Numbered from the stretch's first letter, positions 1-10,914 are shown. The stretch is 64,000 nucleotides of DNA from Bryobacterales bacterium (GCA_020854055.1 JADZGD010000018.1:25945-89944), one strand, 5' to 3'. The notes: generated by a model not told the origin, from the sequence alone. Numbers and translations are program-made.

Positions 1-237
1 CAGTCCTAATCCCACCGATACTTCCGCCGCCGCCATCGCCAGAATGAACAGGAACATCACCTGTCCATCCGGCTGCCCCCATCGCGTCCCGGCAATCACG
101 AAAGCCAGACCCGCGGCGTTCAGCATGATCTCGATCGACATCAGCACAAACAGGAGGTTTCTCCGCACCAGAACCCCCACCACGCCCAGCGTGAACAGAA
201 TTCCGGCCACAATAAATCCTTCACGAATGGGAAGCAT
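1..237 (-). CDS. nuoK: NADH-quinone oxidoreductase subunit K (3' end beyond window)
   Basis: Membrane subunit of complex I, a small three-helix protein of the proton-pumping arm related to MrpC. The visible 79 codons start [18 protein letters not shown] and continue through two hydrophobic segments containing the family-typical stretch with Glu in the second helix ([12 protein letters not shown]) and a third beginning [16 protein letters not shown]. The C-terminus lies off the left edge. The start overlaps the end of nuoJ by 17 bases, so translation is probably coupled. The expected next genes, nuoL, M and N, would lie outside the window. Identification is firm from sequence pattern and operon order. 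Confidence 0.92.
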   Translation of the reverse strand, partial: MLPIREGFIVAGILFTLGVVGVLVRRNLLFVLMSIEIMLNAAGLAFVIAGTRWGQPDGQVMFLFILAMAAAEVSVGLGL

Positions 238-745
238 GAGTCGCCTCGCTTCGTGGGCTCTTGGCTGTGCCCAGGTGATAGGCCGCCACCAATCCCGCCA
301 GTAGCAGCATCGACGCCAGTTCCACCCCCAGCATGTACGGACCGAACAGCGCCATGCCGACCTCAACGGGGCCCTGGCTCACCACTTGTACGGCGGGTGC
401 TACCCCGTGCCCCAGCAACCAGAGGAACTCGGCCAATAGAATTAACGTTAGTATCGATGGTCCAATCCAGGCCGACGGCTTCAATAGCGCGCGTTCAGCC
501 CGCGCTGCCGCCTCACCCAAATTGAGCAGCATCACCACGAAGACAAACAGAACCATGATCGCGCCCGCGTAGATGATCACCTCCAGCGCGGCCGCAAACG
601 GCGCGCCGAAATCGAACAGGATCACCGCCACCGCCAGCAGCGAGACAATCAAATGCAGCAGCGCGTGCACGGCGTTCACCCGCGTCAGCATGAGGATCGT
701 GGCGATAATCGCCACTGCGCTGGCAGTGTAAAAGGCAGCTATCAT
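221..745 (-). CDS. nuoJ: NADH-quinone oxidoreductase subunit J
   Basis: Membrane subunit of complex I (174 aa) that forms part of the coupling path between the quinone site and the proton channels. It is almost entirely hydrophobic with about five helices. The hallmark stretch [20 protein letters not shown] sits around residues 55-75. I start it at the ATG whose protein reads [14 protein letters not shown], because it has an AGGGG a few bases upstream; a longer frame to 793 only adds a polar, non-family N-terminus overlapping nuoI. It lies between nuoI and nuoK and overlaps nuoK. Confidence 0.93.
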   Translation of the reverse strand: MIAAFYTASAVAIIATILMLTRVNAVHALLHLIVSLLAVAVILFDFGAPFAAALEVIIYAGAIMVLFVFVVMLLNLGEAAARAERALLKPSAWIGPSILTLILLAEFLWLLGHGVAPAVQVVSQGPVEVGMALFGPYMLGVELASMLLLAGLVAAYHLGTAKSPRSEATHASHS

Positions 746-752
746 TTTCCCC

Positions 753-1268
753 TCACGGCAAAAGTCTGTGAACATCCACGGGCGGGCCCTCATTTTCCGC
801 CTCGCCCTTATCCTTACCGCCGATCTTCACGCCCGAAACCCGCCAGAAGTTATACCCGGGGTACTTACCTTCACCGTTGATCAGCAGGTCATCTTTCTCG
901 TAAACCAGGTTGGGCCGTTTGTACTCACCCATCTCAGTGTCGGGCGTGAGCTGGATGGCGTATGTCGGGCAGGCCTCCTCGCAGAATCCGCAGAAGATAC
1001 AACGCGAGAAGTTGATGCGGAAAAACTCGGGATAGCGCCGGCCGTTTTCATCCTCGGTTGCCTGCAGGGCAATACAGTCCACGGGACACGCTTCGGCACA
1101 AAGGTGGCAAGCCACGCAGCGCTCGCCGCCGTCGGGATCGCGCGAAAGAATAATGCGTCCCCGGTAACGCGGCGCCAGGTATGCCTTCTCATCGGGATAC
1201 TGTATCGTAACCCGCTTGTGAAACATGTGAAGAAACACATACCACAGAGTGCGAATCGTACTTAGCAT
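753..1268 (-). CDS. nuoI: NADH-quinone oxidoreductase subunit I (two [4Fe-4S] ferredoxin-type)
   Basis: Peripheral-arm subunit (171 aa) carrying clusters N6a and N6b, which pass electrons toward NuoB. Both CxxCxxCxxxCP motifs are intact: [12 protein letters not shown] and [12 protein letters not shown]. The start is set at [12 protein letters not shown], five bases after the nuoH stop; the upstream extension to 1472 is just the other frame of nuoH. The N-terminus holds the short amphipathic region ([14 protein letters not shown]) usual for the family. Part of the single minus-strand nuo operon. Confidence 0.95.
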   Translation of the reverse strand: MLSTIRTLWYVFLHMFHKRVTIQYPDEKAYLAPRYRGRIILSRDPDGGERCVACHLCAEACPVDCIALQATEDENGRRYPEFFRINFSRCIFCGFCEEACPTYAIQLTPDTEMGEYKRPNLVYEKDDLLINGEGKYPGYNFWRVSGVKIGGKDKGEAENEGPPVDVHRLLP

Positions 1269-1273
1269 TTTGA

Positions 1274-2224
1274 TTAACCCCAGGCTAGCGCCACCGCGCC
1301 CGTTATTAACAGGTTCGCCAGCGCCAGCGGTAACATCACCTTCCAGCCCCAGGACATCAATTGATCGAAACGGGGCCGCGGAAGCGCCGCCCGAAGCAGG
1401 ATGAAGAAGCAGATGAAGAACATCATCTTCAACACGAACCAGATAATCGGAGGCAGCACCGGACCCATCCATCCGCCGAAAAACAGGATTGTGATCAGCG
1501 AAGAGATCAGAATCACCCCCAGGTACTCGCCTACGAAAAACAGTCCGAACTTCATCCCGGAATATTCAGAGTGGAAACCGGCGATCAATTCGCTCTCCGC
1601 CTCCGGCAGATCAAACGGCAGCCGCCGGGTTTCAGCCACTCCGGCGATCAAAAACAGTATGAAGCCGGCAAACTGCGGCACCACAAACCATACACGGCGC
1701 TGAGCCGAAACGATCTCGGATAGCTGGAACGAGCCCGCCAGCAGAACCACTCCCATCAGCGCCAGCCCCATGAAAACCTCGTAGCTCAACATCTGTGCCG
1801 CGGCGCGAAGCCCGCCAAGCAGTGAGTACTTGTTATCGGACGCCCAGCCCGCCAGCACCACGCTGTACACGCCAATCGAGCTCATCCCCAGAATGAACAA
1901 CAACCCGATGTTCAAGTCGCTGACGATAATTCCCGGCGCAATCGGCAGCACCGCGAACGACATCAATACGGTCCCCACGATGATCGCCGGTGCAATCACG
2001 AACACTACTTTATCGGCAAACGGCGGAATCCAATCTTCTTTGAAGAAGATCTTGATCATGTCGGCCAGCACCTGGAGCAATCCGAACGGACCCACCCGGT
2101 TTGGCCCATAGCGGTCCTGCCACAACGCGAGCAACCGCCGCTCCAGCCAGATCAATCCGGCGGCAAGTGTCATTACCACCACCAGAATCCCGAGAATCGC
2201 CAGGATGGGATAGGGGCTCGTCAT
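1274..2224 (-). CDS. nuoH: NADH-quinone oxidoreductase subunit H
   Basis: Membrane subunit (316 aa) that forms much of the quinone-binding pocket at the junction of the two arms. About eight helices are evident. Family motifs include [15 protein letters not shown] text ([17 protein letters not shown]), the KEDWIPP loop and the acidic loop [23 protein letters not shown], whose Glu residues line the quinone chamber. The ATG overlaps the nuoG stop as ATGA, which fixes the start and implies translational coupling. Confidence 0.96.
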   Translation of the reverse strand: MTSPYPILAILGILVVVMTLAAGLIWLERRLLALWQDRYGPNRVGPFGLLQVLADMIKIFFKEDWIPPFADKVVFVIAPAIIVGTVLMSFAVLPIAPGIIVSDLNIGLLFILGMSSIGVYSVVLAGWASDNKYSLLGGLRAAAQMLSYEVFMGLALMGVVLLAGSFQLSEIVSAQRRVWFVVPQFAGFILFLIAGVAETRRLPFDLPEAESELIAGFHSEYSGMKFGLFFVGEYLGVILISSLITILFFGGWMGPVLPPIIWFVLKMMFFICFFILLRAALPRPRFDQLMSWGWKVMLPLALANLLITGAVALAWG

Positions 2225-4824
2225 TGTATTGGTTGGATCTTGCTCCACGCCGGAAGTTCCAATCCGGCGAAGGGCGGTACGCCCGCCGGAATGCCTGCCA
2301 CGCCTCGTGGTAATTCGGCGATCCGGCTCACCCGGAATCGCTGTCCCATCAGTTCCACTTCATCGCCGAACTGCGCCGCGTCTTCCGGATTGAGAGCCAC
2401 ATAAGGCTGCGGCCCAAGCTCGGCCACGGCAGGCGCCTCGCGGCTCAACTCCTCCGAGCCATAAATATGGAAGAGGGGCGCTAGCAGCCATTCACCGGCC
2501 CGCGCTTCAAACGCCGCCGGAATCGCATTGAAGAACGCGTGCCCGCCGCCGCCGGAGGCGAACATCGGCACGCCCGGATCGCCCGCCTCCAAACGACCGG
2601 CGATCTCCTCCTGAAATTTGTTAACCGCCTGATACGAATTCCACCCCGGCGTCCAGAAGAACGGCTGCAACGCCCCTGGCGGCTGCTTCGGGTTGCCCTC
2701 CATGGAAAACGACAACGGCGAATCGGCGTCCTGGGGCGGCTTGGGCTCGTGGACCGAAATATTGGCCAGCATCGAGGTTCGCCCGCTGTAGCGATGCGGT
2801 TGCCGTGGAATCTTCGCCGCCTCCATTCGAAACGAAGCCGCGGGCGCGGCTTCCCTTACCGCAGCCAGTTGAGGCATCGCCTCGGCCAGCGCTCTGATGA
2901 TCTCGTCCAGAGTGTTCCACCCGCCCAGCAGCCGCCAACTCGGCTCCACCGGCTCGGTGGGCGATAAGGCGGCAAAGAATCGCTGCAGGCGCCCCTCGCT
3001 GCTCATCAGCGTCCCTTCGCCTTCCGCAAACGTAGCCGCCGGTATCAGCAGTTCCGCCTTTGCCGTGGTTGCATTCTCCAGGTGATCGAGCACCACAACA
3101 TGGCCGAAACGCGCCAGCAATTGATCCACTTCGGCGGCCGGTAGCCGCCGGTAGAGATCGTTCTCCACAATGATGGCCGTCTCTGCCGTGGCCGCCTGCG
3201 CGGCATCGAGCGCCGGAGCCTCCATCATCGCCAGCCCCATGCTGTTGGCTTCTGCGGCGGTAAAGGCCAGATGCGCCCCCGCTAGCGCCCAGGCGACGTT
3301 CGCCGCCGCCTGAATGATGGCCGCGCTACCCAGGCTGGGACCGGAGACAATCAACGGCCGCTTGGCCCCCTTCAGCGCCGCGGCAATCCGCGCCGCCAGT
3401 TCCCGCGTCTGCCCGGGCAGATCCTCCGGCCCCGGCGCCGCCGGGTCGAGCGCCTGCGCCACCGCGAAGCCCAACCGCGCGATGTCGTCCGGTGCGCCAC
3501 GAAAGGTTGCGGCGGCAACATCGTCCAAACGTGTCGCCGAAGCAGCGGCAATGAACAGAGGTCCCTTTTCGTCCTGCACCGCCTCGCGCACCGCGTGGTC
3601 CATCCACAACGGAATCCGCAGCCGTTCGGCGATCTCCATCGGTTGTTGCCGCACGGCTTGCCGCAAACTCAATGCCATCCGCGGCGCCACATTGGTCACA
3701 TCTTCGCCGAGGACCAACACGGCATCCGAATGCTCAATCTCCCGCAGCGAGGCCGCGGGCGCCGGACCGTTGCCTAGAATCTCCAACATCAGCTTCAGCA
3801 GCGCGGCCTCGCGCCCCGGAATGCCCGCAAAGAAATAGTCCGCGCCCACCAGCGAGCGCAGCGCGAAATTGCTTTCAAGCGAAGCCCGCGGCGAGCCGAT
3901 TCCAATCGCGCCGCCCGCCGCCAGTTTTCGCAACCCGGCCCGTGCGTCTTCCAAACCCACCGGCTGTCCGTGCCGCAAAGGCTTCCGGATGCGCCGCTGG
4001 CTGTTGACGAATTCATATCCGAAACGCCCGCGGTCGCACAGAAAATATCCGTTCACCTCGCCGTTGTAGCGGTTGACCAGCCGCCGCAACATGCCGTACC
4101 GCTCGGCCGCCGTGATATTGCAGCCCACCGCGCAGTGTACGCACACCGAAGGCGCCATCTGCAGATCCCACTTGCGCGTGTAGTGCTGCTTCAGCGTTTT
4201 GTCCGTAAATACGCCGGTGGGGCAAACCTCCACCAGGTTGCCGGCGAATTCATTCTCCAGCACACCGTCCTTGTCACGGCCGAAGAACACGATGTTGCGC
4301 AGCGCGAACGCGTTCAAATCGTTTCCGCCCGCGTACTCCCGATAGAACCGCACACACCGGTAGCACTGAATGCAGCGGTTCATTTCATGGTTCAGAAACG
4401 GCCCCAGGTTCTGGTTGCGGAACGTGCGCTTCTCAAACGCGTAGCGCCGGTAGTTGTGCCCCGTCATCACGGTCATGTCCTGCAGGTGACACTCGCCGCC
4501 CTCGTCGCACACCGGGCAATCGTGCGGATGATTGATCATCAGACCTTCAATCACCGCCGCCCGGAACTCCACCGCCTCGGCATCCTGGATCGAGATGCGC
4601 GCTCCCTCGGTCACCGGCGTCATGCAGGCCATCACGATCTTGCCGTGCTGGTCCGACTCGTCTTTGAACTGCTTCACCGCGCATTGCCGGCACGCTCCCA
4701 CCGACCCCATCGCCGGATGCCAGCAGAAATAAGGCAGGTCCATCTTCAGTTGAAGACAAGCCTGAAGCAGGTTCTGCTTGTCATCCATCTCGTAACGTTG
4801 ATTGTCTACGTGGACCGTTGCCAT
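2221..4824 (-). CDS. nuoG: NADH-quinone oxidoreductase subunit G
   Basis: Large iron-sulfur subunit of the NADH dehydrogenase arm (867 aa). Order: an N-terminal [2Fe-2S] domain (Cys in YFCWHP and GACRQCA), the His/Cys-ligated cluster region ([17 protein letters not shown]), two [4Fe-4S] sets around [15 protein letters not shown] and VEVCPTG, a further CVHCAVGC motif corresponding to the extra N7 cluster of E. coli-type NuoG, then a long molybdopterin-oxidoreductase-like domain. The length matches E. coli-type NuoG (about 900 aa). The C-terminal half is Ala-rich and less conserved. It is followed by nuoH with a 4-base overlap. Confidence 0.95.
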   Translation of the reverse strand: MATVHVDNQRYEMDDKQNLLQACLQLKMDLPYFCWHPAMGSVGACRQCAVKQFKDESDQHGKIVMACMTPVTEGARISIQDAEAVEFRAAVIEGLMINHPHDCPVCDEGGECHLQDMTVMTGHNYRRYAFEKRTFRNQNLGPFLNHEMNRCIQCYRCVRFYREYAGGNDLNAFALRNIVFFGRDKDGVLENEFAGNLVEVCPTGVFTDKTLKQHYTRKWDLQMAPSVCVHCAVGCNITAAERYGMLRRLVNRYNGEVNGYFLCDRGRFGYEFVNSQRRIRKPLRHGQPVGLEDARAGLRKLAAGGAIGIGSPRASLESNFALRSLVGADYFFAGIPGREAALLKLMLEILGNGPAPAASLREIEHSDAVLVLGEDVTNVAPRMALSLRQAVRQQPMEIAERLRIPLWMDHAVREAVQDEKGPLFIAAASATRLDDVAAATFRGAPDDIARLGFAVAQALDPAAPGPEDLPGQTRELAARIAAALKGAKRPLIVSGPSLGSAAIIQAAANVAWALAGAHLAFTAAEANSMGLAMMEAPALDAAQAATAETAIIVENDLYRRLPAAEVDQLLARFGHVVVLDHLENATTAKAELLIPAATFAEGEGTLMSSEGRLQRFFAALSPTEPVEPSWRLLGGWNTLDEIIRALAEAMPQLAAVREAAPAASFRMEAAKIPRQPHRYSGRTSMLANISVHEPKPPQDADSPLSFSMEGNPKQPPGALQPFFWTPGWNSYQAVNKFQEEIAGRLEAGDPGVPMFASGGGGHAFFNAIPAAFEARAGEWLLAPLFHIYGSEELSREAPAVAELGPQPYVALNPEDAAQFGDEVELMGQRFRVSRIAELPRGVAGIPAGVPPFAGLELPAWSKIQPIQ

Positions 4825-4843
4825 AGTGATTTCCAGGGGACCG

Positions 4844-6118
4844 TCATTTCCAGGGACAGCGCTTTTCGTCGATGTGCCGTTCGAAATCCGCGCGGAAATG
4901 CTTCAACGCGCTCTGTAGAGGTTCGGCGGCGCCCGGCGCCAAAGCGCAAAAAGTGTGGCCCGGCGCCCAGAAGCGCGCCTGGAACGCCAACTTTTCCAGG
5001 TCGCCAGGCTTGCCGCGGCCCTCCTCCATCGCCCGCAAAATACGCTCCGCCCAGCCCAAACCGGACCAGCACGGCGTACACCATCCGCAGGACTCCTGGG
5101 AGAAAAAGTGCTCCAGGTTGGAAACCATCCCTACGGGGCACGTTTTGTCGTCCAAAATGATCATGGTTCCCGTGCCCAGGCGGCTACCCACGCTCTGCAC
5201 CCCGGCAAAGTCCATCGGCGCGTCCAGATGTTCCCCGGTCAGAAAATCGGTTGAAGCGCCGCCCGGCAACAATCCGCGCAATTGCAGCCCGTCGCGCATC
5301 CCGCCCGCGTGTTCTTCGATAATCTCCCGGATCGTGGTTCCCATCGGCAATTCCCAAAGCCCGGGCCGCTTCACCTTGCCGCTGGCTCCATAGATCTTCG
5401 TGCCGCCGTCCTTGGAGCGGCTCAAGCCCCGGTACCACCCCGCACCGTTGCGGATGATGTGCGGCACATTGCAAAGCGTCTCTACGTTGTTGATCGTCGT
5501 CGGTTTGCCGAACAGTCCCGAAGCCGGCGGGAAAGGAGGCTTGGCGCGTGGGTTGGCGCGCTTGCCTTCAAGCGCATTCAATAGTCCGGTTTCCTCGCCA
5601 CACATGTACCGTCCGGCGCTCAGATGGAGATAGATCTCGAAGCTGTAACCCGAATGCAGAATGTCCTTGCCCAGATAGCCCGCCTCATAGGCTTCGGCAA
5701 TCGCCCGCGCCACCCGCTCTGCGCCCACCGTGTACTCGCCGCGCAGGAATGCGTAGCCGATATCCGCCCCGGTGGCGTAGCCGGCCAGGATCATCCCTTC
5801 CACCAGTTGGTGTGGATCCAATTCCACGAGGATCCGGTCCTTGAAAGTGCCCGGTTCCATCTCGTCCCCGTTGGCTACCACGTAGCGCGGGTGCGGCGCT
5901 TTATCGGGAATGAAACTCCATTTGAGTCCGGTTGGGAATCCGGCCCCTCCGCGCCCCCGCAGGTTGGAGTCCTTCACTTCCTCGATCACCGCTGCCGGGG
6001 TCATGCCGCCCAGGGCTTTCCGCAATCCCTCGTATCCACCCGCGCGCTCGTAGGCCTTGAGATCCAGCGCCACGCCATCGGATCGCATGTTTCCGGTCAG
6101 CGGCTTATCGTCAGGCAT
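4844..6118 (-). CDS. nuoF: NADH-quinone oxidoreductase subunit F (NADH/FMN-binding)
   Basis: NADH- and FMN-binding subunit (424 aa) where electrons enter complex I. The glycine-rich nucleotide loop RGRGGAGFPTGLKW is near residue 55, the FMN/NADH region YVVANGDEMEPGTFKDR follows, and the C-terminal [4Fe-4S] N3 ligands appear in ESCGWCTPCWSG plus a later Cys (GHTFCALA). The start overlaps the nuoE stop by one base (TGATG). The length is normal for the family. Confidence 0.96.
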   Translation of the reverse strand: MPDDKPLTGNMRSDGVALDLKAYERAGGYEGLRKALGGMTPAAVIEEVKDSNLRGRGGAGFPTGLKWSFIPDKAPHPRYVVANGDEMEPGTFKDRILVELDPHQLVEGMILAGYATGADIGYAFLRGEYTVGAERVARAIAEAYEAGYLGKDILHSGYSFEIYLHLSAGRYMCGEETGLLNALEGKRANPRAKPPFPPASGLFGKPTTINNVETLCNVPHIIRNGAGWYRGLSRSKDGGTKIYGASGKVKRPGLWELPMGTTIREIIEEHAGGMRDGLQLRGLLPGGASTDFLTGEHLDAPMDFAGVQSVGSRLGTGTMIILDDKTCPVGMVSNLEHFFSQESCGWCTPCWSGLGWAERILRAMEEGRGKPGDLEKLAFQARFWAPGHTFCALAPGAAEPLQSALKHFRADFERHIDEKRCPWK

Positions 6119-6582
6119 CAGTCGTATTGCTCCAAAATCTGGTCAATCTTCTCCGGCGTCAGATCCCGGTGCGTGTCCTGGTCAACCATCATTACGGGCG
6201 CATGGTCGCAAGCTCCCAGGCACACCACCGGCAGCAGCGTAAACCGCCCGTCGGCCGTCGTCTCCCCGGATGCAATTCCCAATCGTTTGCAAATGTGATT
6301 GCGCTGCTGGTCTCCCCCCATAATCCAGCAACTGACGCTATCGCACAGATAGATTACGTGCCGGCCTACCGGACGCCGGAACAAGAGATTGTAGAACGTC
6401 GCCACGCCGTCCAGGTCGGTGCTCGACATTCCCAGCAATTCGCCAATGTCGTCGAGCGCTTCATCGGACAGCCATCCCCGATGCTTTTGCACGATCTTCA
6501 TGGCGTCGATGCACACCGCCTTGCGGTTCGGATAGTGCGGGAACTCGGCTTCAATCTCCGTGCGTTCCTCAGGCGTCAACAT
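6118..6582 (-). CDS. nuoE: NADH-quinone oxidoreductase subunit E ([2Fe-2S])
   Basis: Thioredoxin-like [2Fe-2S] subunit (154 aa) holding cluster N1a beside NuoF. Ligand cysteines are visible in the family pattern CDSVSCWI (first pair) and CLGACDHAP (second pair). The start ATG has a GAGGAG eight bases upstream that overlaps the end of nuoCD. The last residues before the stop (ILEQYD) are typical. Confidence 0.95.
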   Translation of the reverse strand: MLTPEERTEIEAEFPHYPNRKAVCIDAMKIVQKHRGWLSDEALDDIGELLGMSSTDLDGVATFYNLLFRRPVGRHVIYLCDSVSCWIMGGDQQRNHICKRLGIASGETTADGRFTLLPVVCLGACDHAPVMMVDQDTHRDLTPEKIDQILEQYD

Positions 6583-6594
6583 GACAATCGCTCC

Positions 6595-8352
6595 TCATCG
6601 GTCTATATCCGCCAGCACGAAATCCATCGCTCCCAGCACCGCCAGCAGATCCGGAACCATCCGGCCGCGGCACATCATGGGCAGCATCTGCATGTGCGGG
6701 AACGAGGGCGTGCGGATCCGCGTGCGATAGGAAACCGTGCTGCCGTCGCTGATCACGTAGTAACCGTTGTTGCCCTTGGTCGCCTCGATCGCCCCCAGCG
6801 CTTCGCCCACCGGCATCACCGGCCCCCAGGTCACGCCCAAAAAATGGGTGATCAGAGTCTCGATATCGTGCATCGTGCGGTCTTTAATCGGCGGGGTGGC
6901 CAGCGGATGATCGGACTTGTAAGGGCCATCGGGCATGTGGTTCACGCACTGTTCGATGATCCGCAGGCTCTGCCGCATCTCTTCCACGCGCACCGCGGCG
7001 CGGTCGTAGCAATCGCCGTGGGTGGCCGTGGGAATGTCGAACTCAAACTGCTCAATGCCGCTATAGGGCTGCTTTTTGCGAAAATCCCACTCATAGCCAC
7101 AGGCTCGCAGGCCTGGTCCGGTCATCCCCCACTCGATCGCCTCATCCTTGGTGATGACGCCGATTCCCTTTGTGCGCGCCTTGAAAATCCGGTTGGCCAT
7201 CACCACGCGGTCATATTCACGCAACCGCGGCGGGAAGTAGCGGATGAAATCGCGGAACATATCGTCCCATCCCCGCGGTAGGTCATCTGCCACGCCGCCA
7301 ATGCGAAACCAGTTGGGGTGCATCCGCGCGCCGGTGATCGCCTCGATCATCGCGAACGCCCGCTCCCGGTCGTTGAACGTATAAAAGACCGGAGACATCT
7401 GCCCCACGTCCTGCGCGAACGTGCCGTACCACACCAGGTGGCTGATGATGCGGAACAGTTCACTCAACATCACCCGGATCACCTGGCCCCGTGGCGGTAC
7501 GGCGATGCCGGCCAGCTTCTCCACCGCCGTCAGATACGCCAGGTTGTTCATCACCCCGCCCAGGTAGTCCACCCGGTCGGTGTAGGGGATGTAGGTGTGC
7601 CAGGACTGTCGCTCCCCCATCTTCTCCGCCGCCCGGTGATGAAACCCGATCTCGGGAACGCAATCGATAATCTGCTCGCCGTCCAGTTGCAGCACGATCC
7701 GCAGCACACCGTGCGTGCCCGGGTGTTGTGGTCCCACGTTCAGAAAAATGAAATCGCTGTTTTCGCTGCTCCGCTTCATGCCCCATTCTTCGGGGCGGAA
7801 GCGCAGCAACTCCTGTTCAGCCTCGGTCTTGTCGGGCGGAAGCTGGAACGGGCCCATCTCGGTCCCGCGCGCCGGATGATCCTTGCGCAGCGGATGCCCC
7901 ACCCATCTCTTGGGCATCAGAATGCGCTCCAGGTGCGGATGCCCGGCAAAGCGGATGCCGAACATATCCCACACTTCGCGCTCATACCAGTTCGCGTTCG
8001 GCCACAGATCGGTCACCGTATCCATCGAGAGCGAGTCGGACTCGAGTGGCGTCTTGATCCGGATATATTCGTTCCGTTCGAACGAGAACAAATGATACAG
8101 CACCGTGAAATCCGCGAAATCCGGTTTCGCCGGGCTGCGGTTGAGCCGCATCCGCTCATCCACCGCTGTCAGGTCGTACAGCATTTTGTACGGCGCCTGA
8201 ATCTGGTCCTTCAGGTACTTCAAAACGTCATGCACCCGGCCACGCGAACACCAGCAAGTCGCCAGGCCGTCCAGCGCCGGTTGGATGGTGACGTCGGCCC
8301 CGTACCGCGCGCCCAGCGTTTCCAGAATGTGATCGGTTTGGGCGGCTGTCAT
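6595..8352 (-). CDS. nuoCD: NADH-quinone oxidoreductase fused subunits C/D
   Basis: Fusion (585 aa) of the 30-kDa-like NuoC domain (about residues 1-185, with [26 protein letters not shown]) and the 49-kDa-like NuoD domain (about 200-585, beginning [15 protein letters not shown]). The NuoD part carries the quinone-site histidine region GPQHPGTHG. No stop or frameshift separates the two, as in E. coli. The start [14 protein letters not shown] overlaps the nuoB stop as ATGA; a longer frame to 8541 lies wholly inside nuoB and is rejected. The fusion, together with the N7-type NuoG, points to an E. coli-like complex I. Confidence 0.95.
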   Translation of the reverse strand: MTAAQTDHILETLGARYGADVTIQPALDGLATCWCSRGRVHDVLKYLKDQIQAPYKMLYDLTAVDERMRLNRSPAKPDFADFTVLYHLFSFERNEYIRIKTPLESDSLSMDTVTDLWPNANWYEREVWDMFGIRFAGHPHLERILMPKRWVGHPLRKDHPARGTEMGPFQLPPDKTEAEQELLRFRPEEWGMKRSSENSDFIFLNVGPQHPGTHGVLRIVLQLDGEQIIDCVPEIGFHHRAAEKMGERQSWHTYIPYTDRVDYLGGVMNNLAYLTAVEKLAGIAVPPRGQVIRVMLSELFRIISHLVWYGTFAQDVGQMSPVFYTFNDRERAFAMIEAITGARMHPNWFRIGGVADDLPRGWDDMFRDFIRYFPPRLREYDRVVMANRIFKARTKGIGVITKDEAIEWGMTGPGLRACGYEWDFRKKQPYSGIEQFEFDIPTATHGDCYDRAAVRVEEMRQSLRIIEQCVNHMPDGPYKSDHPLATPPIKDRTMHDIETLITHFLGVTWGPVMPVGEALGAIEATKGNNGYYVISDGSTVSYRTRIRTPSFPHMQMLPMMCRGRMVPDLLAVLGAMDFVLADIDR

Positions 8353-8984
8353 ACCTGGTCCGGGGTCCGCAAATTCGTCGTTTTCCGCCGCTCGTCGCGC
8401 TTCAGATCGCGCATCGACGGCTCTGGCGGCCGTACCACGTTCTGCTCGCCTACCACCCAACTGAGCGGGCGGCGCTCGGTTCCAACGGCACTCTGTAACA
8501 GATTCAACCCTTCCAGAAAGGCATCCGGCCGAGGCGGACAACCGGGAACATAGACATCCACCGGAAGAAATTTATCCACGCCCTGCACCACGCTGTAGAC
8601 GTCGTACATCCCGCCGGAACTGGCACAGGCGCCCATCGCAATCACCCACCGCGGCTCCATCATCTGTTCGTAAAGCCGCTGGATAATCGGCGCCATCTTG
8701 ATGAATACCGTTCCTGCAATCACAATCAAATCGGCCTCGCGCGGTGTGCCGCGAATTACCTCGGCGCCAAAGCGCGCCAGGTCGTACTTGCTGGTGATGC
8801 TGGTGGCCATCTCCACGTAACAGCAGGAGAGCCCGAAATTGAACGGCCACATCGAGTTCTTGCGCCCCCATGCCACCATGTCCTGCAGGCGCGAAAGAAT
8901 CACGCTGCGCCGGACCTCTTCCTCGAAGGTGCCCCCTTCCCGGGTCGTTGTCCGCCGTTCCGGACGGCTGAAAGAAAACCGCAT
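8349..8984 (-). CDS. nuoB: NADH-quinone oxidoreductase subunit B
   Basis: Peripheral-arm subunit (211 aa) that binds cluster N2, the last electron donor to quinone. The ligands are all present: the tandem cysteines in [10 protein letters not shown], then GACASSGGM and [11 protein letters not shown]. It has an N-terminal polar extension and a C-terminal Arg/Glu-rich tail beyond the core (about 160 aa), so it is somewhat longer than many homologues. It is followed by nuoCD with a 4-base overlap and preceded by nuoA three bases away. Confidence 0.96.
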   Translation of the reverse strand: MRFSFSRPERRTTTREGGTFEEEVRRSVILSRLQDMVAWGRKNSMWPFNFGLSCCYVEMATSITSKYDLARFGAEVIRGTPREADLIVIAGTVFIKMAPIIQRLYEQMMEPRWVIAMGACASSGGMYDVYSVVQGVDKFLPVDVYVPGCPPRPDAFLEGLNLLQSAVGTERRPLSWVVGEQNVVRPPEPSMRDLKRDERRKTTNLRTPDQV

Positions 8985-8987
8985 CGG

Positions 8988-9353
8988 CTATTTCACCCCT
9001 CCCGCCCCATTACTCCAATCCAGTGCGCCAATCCGCCACAGGTATGCCAGAGCCGCCACCAGAATACCGATAAAAACCGCCGCTTCCCAGAACGCTGGCC
9101 AACCCAGTTGCCGCGCCGCCACGGCCCAGGCGAACAGGAATACCGCTTCCAGATCGAAAATAACGAAGAACATCGCCATCAGGTAGAATTTCGCCGAAAG
9201 CCGCACCCGCGCGGAGCCTTCTGAAACGATGCCGCCTTCGTAGGGAGATCCGGTTGCCGGTTGATGATGGCGCTGCCCCAACAGATGGGAGATAAGCAGA
9301 ATGCTGGCTAAGAGCAGTAGAACCAGCGCGAAGTAAACACCCAGTGGCCACAT
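8988..9353 (-). CDS. nuoA: NADH-quinone oxidoreductase subunit A (operon start)
   Basis: Membrane subunit (121 aa) with three helices and the conserved loop between helices 1 and 2 (SPYEGGIVSEGSARVRLSAKFYLMAMFFVIFDLEAVFLF), including the Asp/Glu of FDLEAVFL. It is the first gene of the nuo operon: the 178 bases upstream contain no gene. An AAGGAG lies about ten bases before the ATG, immediately preceded by TATAAA, which could be a -10 box, though I see no convincing -35. Confidence 0.94.
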   Translation of the reverse strand: MWPLGVYFALVLLLLASILLISHLLGQRHHQPATGSPYEGGIVSEGSARVRLSAKFYLMAMFFVIFDLEAVFLFAWAVAARQLGWPAFWEAAVFIGILVAALAYLWRIGALDWSNGAGGVK

Positions 9354-9531
9354 GAGACTGCCGCTCCTTTATAACTCCGGGAGAAACACGCTCTGACGGC
9401 CCGCGCCGGGTGTTGCACGGCGCTGTACACCGGGCCGTTGGTACTACTTTGACGAGTATCGAACGGTTTTGGAAATAGTGCATTCGTCATGAAGCCGGGA
9501 ACGAATATCACGAAACCCTCATGAACGCCCG

Positions 9532-10020
9532 TCACAGTTCGGGAATCCTGATGAACCACCGGATTGATCGGGCTACTTCTTCGAATCCTTCCGAGGCGTA
9601 AAGCCGGTTGCCCGCCTCGTTGTCGGCCAGGCAGTCCAGGTTCGCGTGAAGGCAGCCCTGCGTCTTCAAATGCCGCAACATTCCGCGTAACATCGCCTTT
9701 CCGTAGCCCTTGCCCTGCTCGCCCGCGAAGACGCACAGCAAGTCGATGAAACCCAGTGCGGTCACGGCATCCACCGTTGCCGTAGCCAGCCCCACCGGCT
9801 TGCCGTTGACTTCACCAACCAGTATGATTTGGGTGGCGAAGATATGGGCAAAACGCGCCTGCCAGCGCTCTCGCCAGTCCTTGCCGTTCAGCGGACCAAA
9901 ACGCTCATCAAGCTTTCGCGCCCAGGTAATTGGCTCAAAACTGTCGATTGTTAGCCGCTCCAGCCGGTCGTAGTCGGAAGCCTCGGCCAAGCGGAAAAAT
10001 AGCACTGGATCGGAACGCAT
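9532..10020 (-). CDS. GNAT-family N-acetyltransferase
   Basis: Predicted acetyl-CoA-dependent N-acetyltransferase (162 aa), substrate unknown. The acetyl-CoA loop appears as GEQGKGYGKAMLRGML (R/QxxGxG/A pattern), preceded by the beta-strand FIDLLCVF and followed by the usual C-terminal NRLYASEGFEEV. It stands alone between nuoA and tpiA, divergent from tpiA, and shares no operon. The ATG has no clear ribosome-binding site. The closing strand IRWFIRIPEL is consistent with a complete protein. Confidence 0.82.
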   Translation of the reverse strand: MRSDPVLFFRLAEASDYDRLERLTIDSFEPITWARKLDERFGPLNGKDWRERWQARFAHIFATQIILVGEVNGKPVGLATATVDAVTALGFIDLLCVFAGEQGKGYGKAMLRGMLRHLKTQGCLHANLDCLADNEAGNRLYASEGFEEVARSIRWFIRIPEL

Positions 10021-10060
10021 GGCTCATAGTTTCGCAACTCGCCGGGCTCTCTGTGCGAAC

Positions 10061-10069
10061 TGCTAGAAT
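10061..10069 (+). promoter_or_regulatory. Candidate extended -10 promoter of tpiA
   Basis: TGC followed by TAGAAT forms an extended -10 (TGnTAnAAT pattern), about 55 bases before the tpiA start and outside any gene. No good -35 lies 16-18 bases upstream, which extended -10 promoters can do without. Prediction by eye only. Confidence 0.4.
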
Positions 10070-10124
10070 AAAGGATTCTTACCTCCGAAGTACCAATCGT
10101 TGAAAGGAGTAATTGTTCCCGCTC

Positions 10125-10874
10125 ATGCGCAAACCATTGATGGCCGGCAACTGGAAGATGTACAAGAACGCCGGTGAAACCGCCGCATTCTTCGACACCT
10201 TCCGCCCGGCCGTGGAGAAAACCGCCGGCCGTGATATTGTCCTCTGCCCTGTCTTTGTCAACATCCCGGCTGCCGTAGCCGCCACCGCCGGCAGCAACAT
10301 CGGAATCGGCGGGCAGAATCTTTATTGGGTCCGCGAAGGAGCCTTCACCGGGGAGGTGGCCGCGCCCATGCTGAAAGCCGCCGGCTGCAGTTGGGTGCTG
10401 GTAGGCCACAGCGAACGGCGCCAGTATTTCGGCGAAACCGATGAGTCGGTCCTGAAGAAGACGGTTGCCGCCCTCGAAGCCGGCCTTAACCCGATCGTCT
10501 GCGTTGGTGAACGCCTCCAGGAGCGTGAAGCCGGAGAGACTGCCGCGGTTCTTCAGTCGCAGTTCACCGGCGGCATCGCCGGGCTTACTCCACAACAGTT
10601 CGCCGGTGTCGTCATCGCCTACGAACCGGTTTGGGCGATCGGCACCGGCAAGACTGCCACGCCCGAGATCGCTTCGGACGCCCATAAGGTGATCCGCCAG
10701 GCCGTCGCCGCCGCGTTCGGCGCGGAGGCAGCCTCCGCCGTGCGTATCCTCTACGGCGGTAGCGTCAAGCCGGACAACACCGCCACCCTGATGGCGAAGG
10801 AAGATATCGATGGCGTCCTGGTCGGCGGAGCCAGTCTCGATCCCAAATCCTTTGCTGCGATTGTGAACTACTGA
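10125..10874 (+). CDS. tpiA: Triosephosphate isomerase
   Basis: Glycolytic and gluconeogenic enzyme interconverting dihydroxyacetone phosphate and glyceraldehyde 3-phosphate (249 aa, normal length). Catalytic landmarks are present: Lys in AGNWKMYK, His in VLVGHSERRQYFGE, Glu in IAYEPVWAIGTGKTA with the flexible loop-6, and the phosphate-binding ILYGGSVK and GVLVGGASL. I chose the ATG giving MRKPLMAGNWKM, the usual N-terminus. An in-frame TTG at 10113 is the alternative: AAGGAG at 10104-10109 sits 3 bases before the TTG and 15 before the ATG, so neither spacing is ideal. Confidence 0.95.
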   Translation: MRKPLMAGNWKMYKNAGETAAFFDTFRPAVEKTAGRDIVLCPVFVNIPAAVAATAGSNIGIGGQNLYWVREGAFTGEVAAPMLKAAGCSWVLVGHSERRQYFGETDESVLKKTVAALEAGLNPIVCVGERLQEREAGETAAVLQSQFTGGIAGLTPQQFAGVVIAYEPVWAIGTGKTATPEIASDAHKVIRQAVAAAFGAEAASAVRILYGGSVKPDNTATLMAKEDIDGVLVGGASLDPKSFAAIVNY

Positions 10875-10882
10875 ATTCCACC

Positions 10883-10910
10883 GCGGGCCGTGGCCAACCT
10901 CCCGGCCCGC
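10883..10910. terminator. GC-rich hairpin between convergent tpiA and the next gene
   Basis: A perfect 8-bp inverted repeat, GCGGGCCG and CGGCCCGC, with a 12-base loop, lies 8 bases after the tpiA stop and just before the stop of the convergent minus-strand gene. It has no T-run on either strand, so it is at best a weak or Rho-assisted bidirectional terminator. Confidence 0.35.
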
Positions 10911-10914
10911 GCGC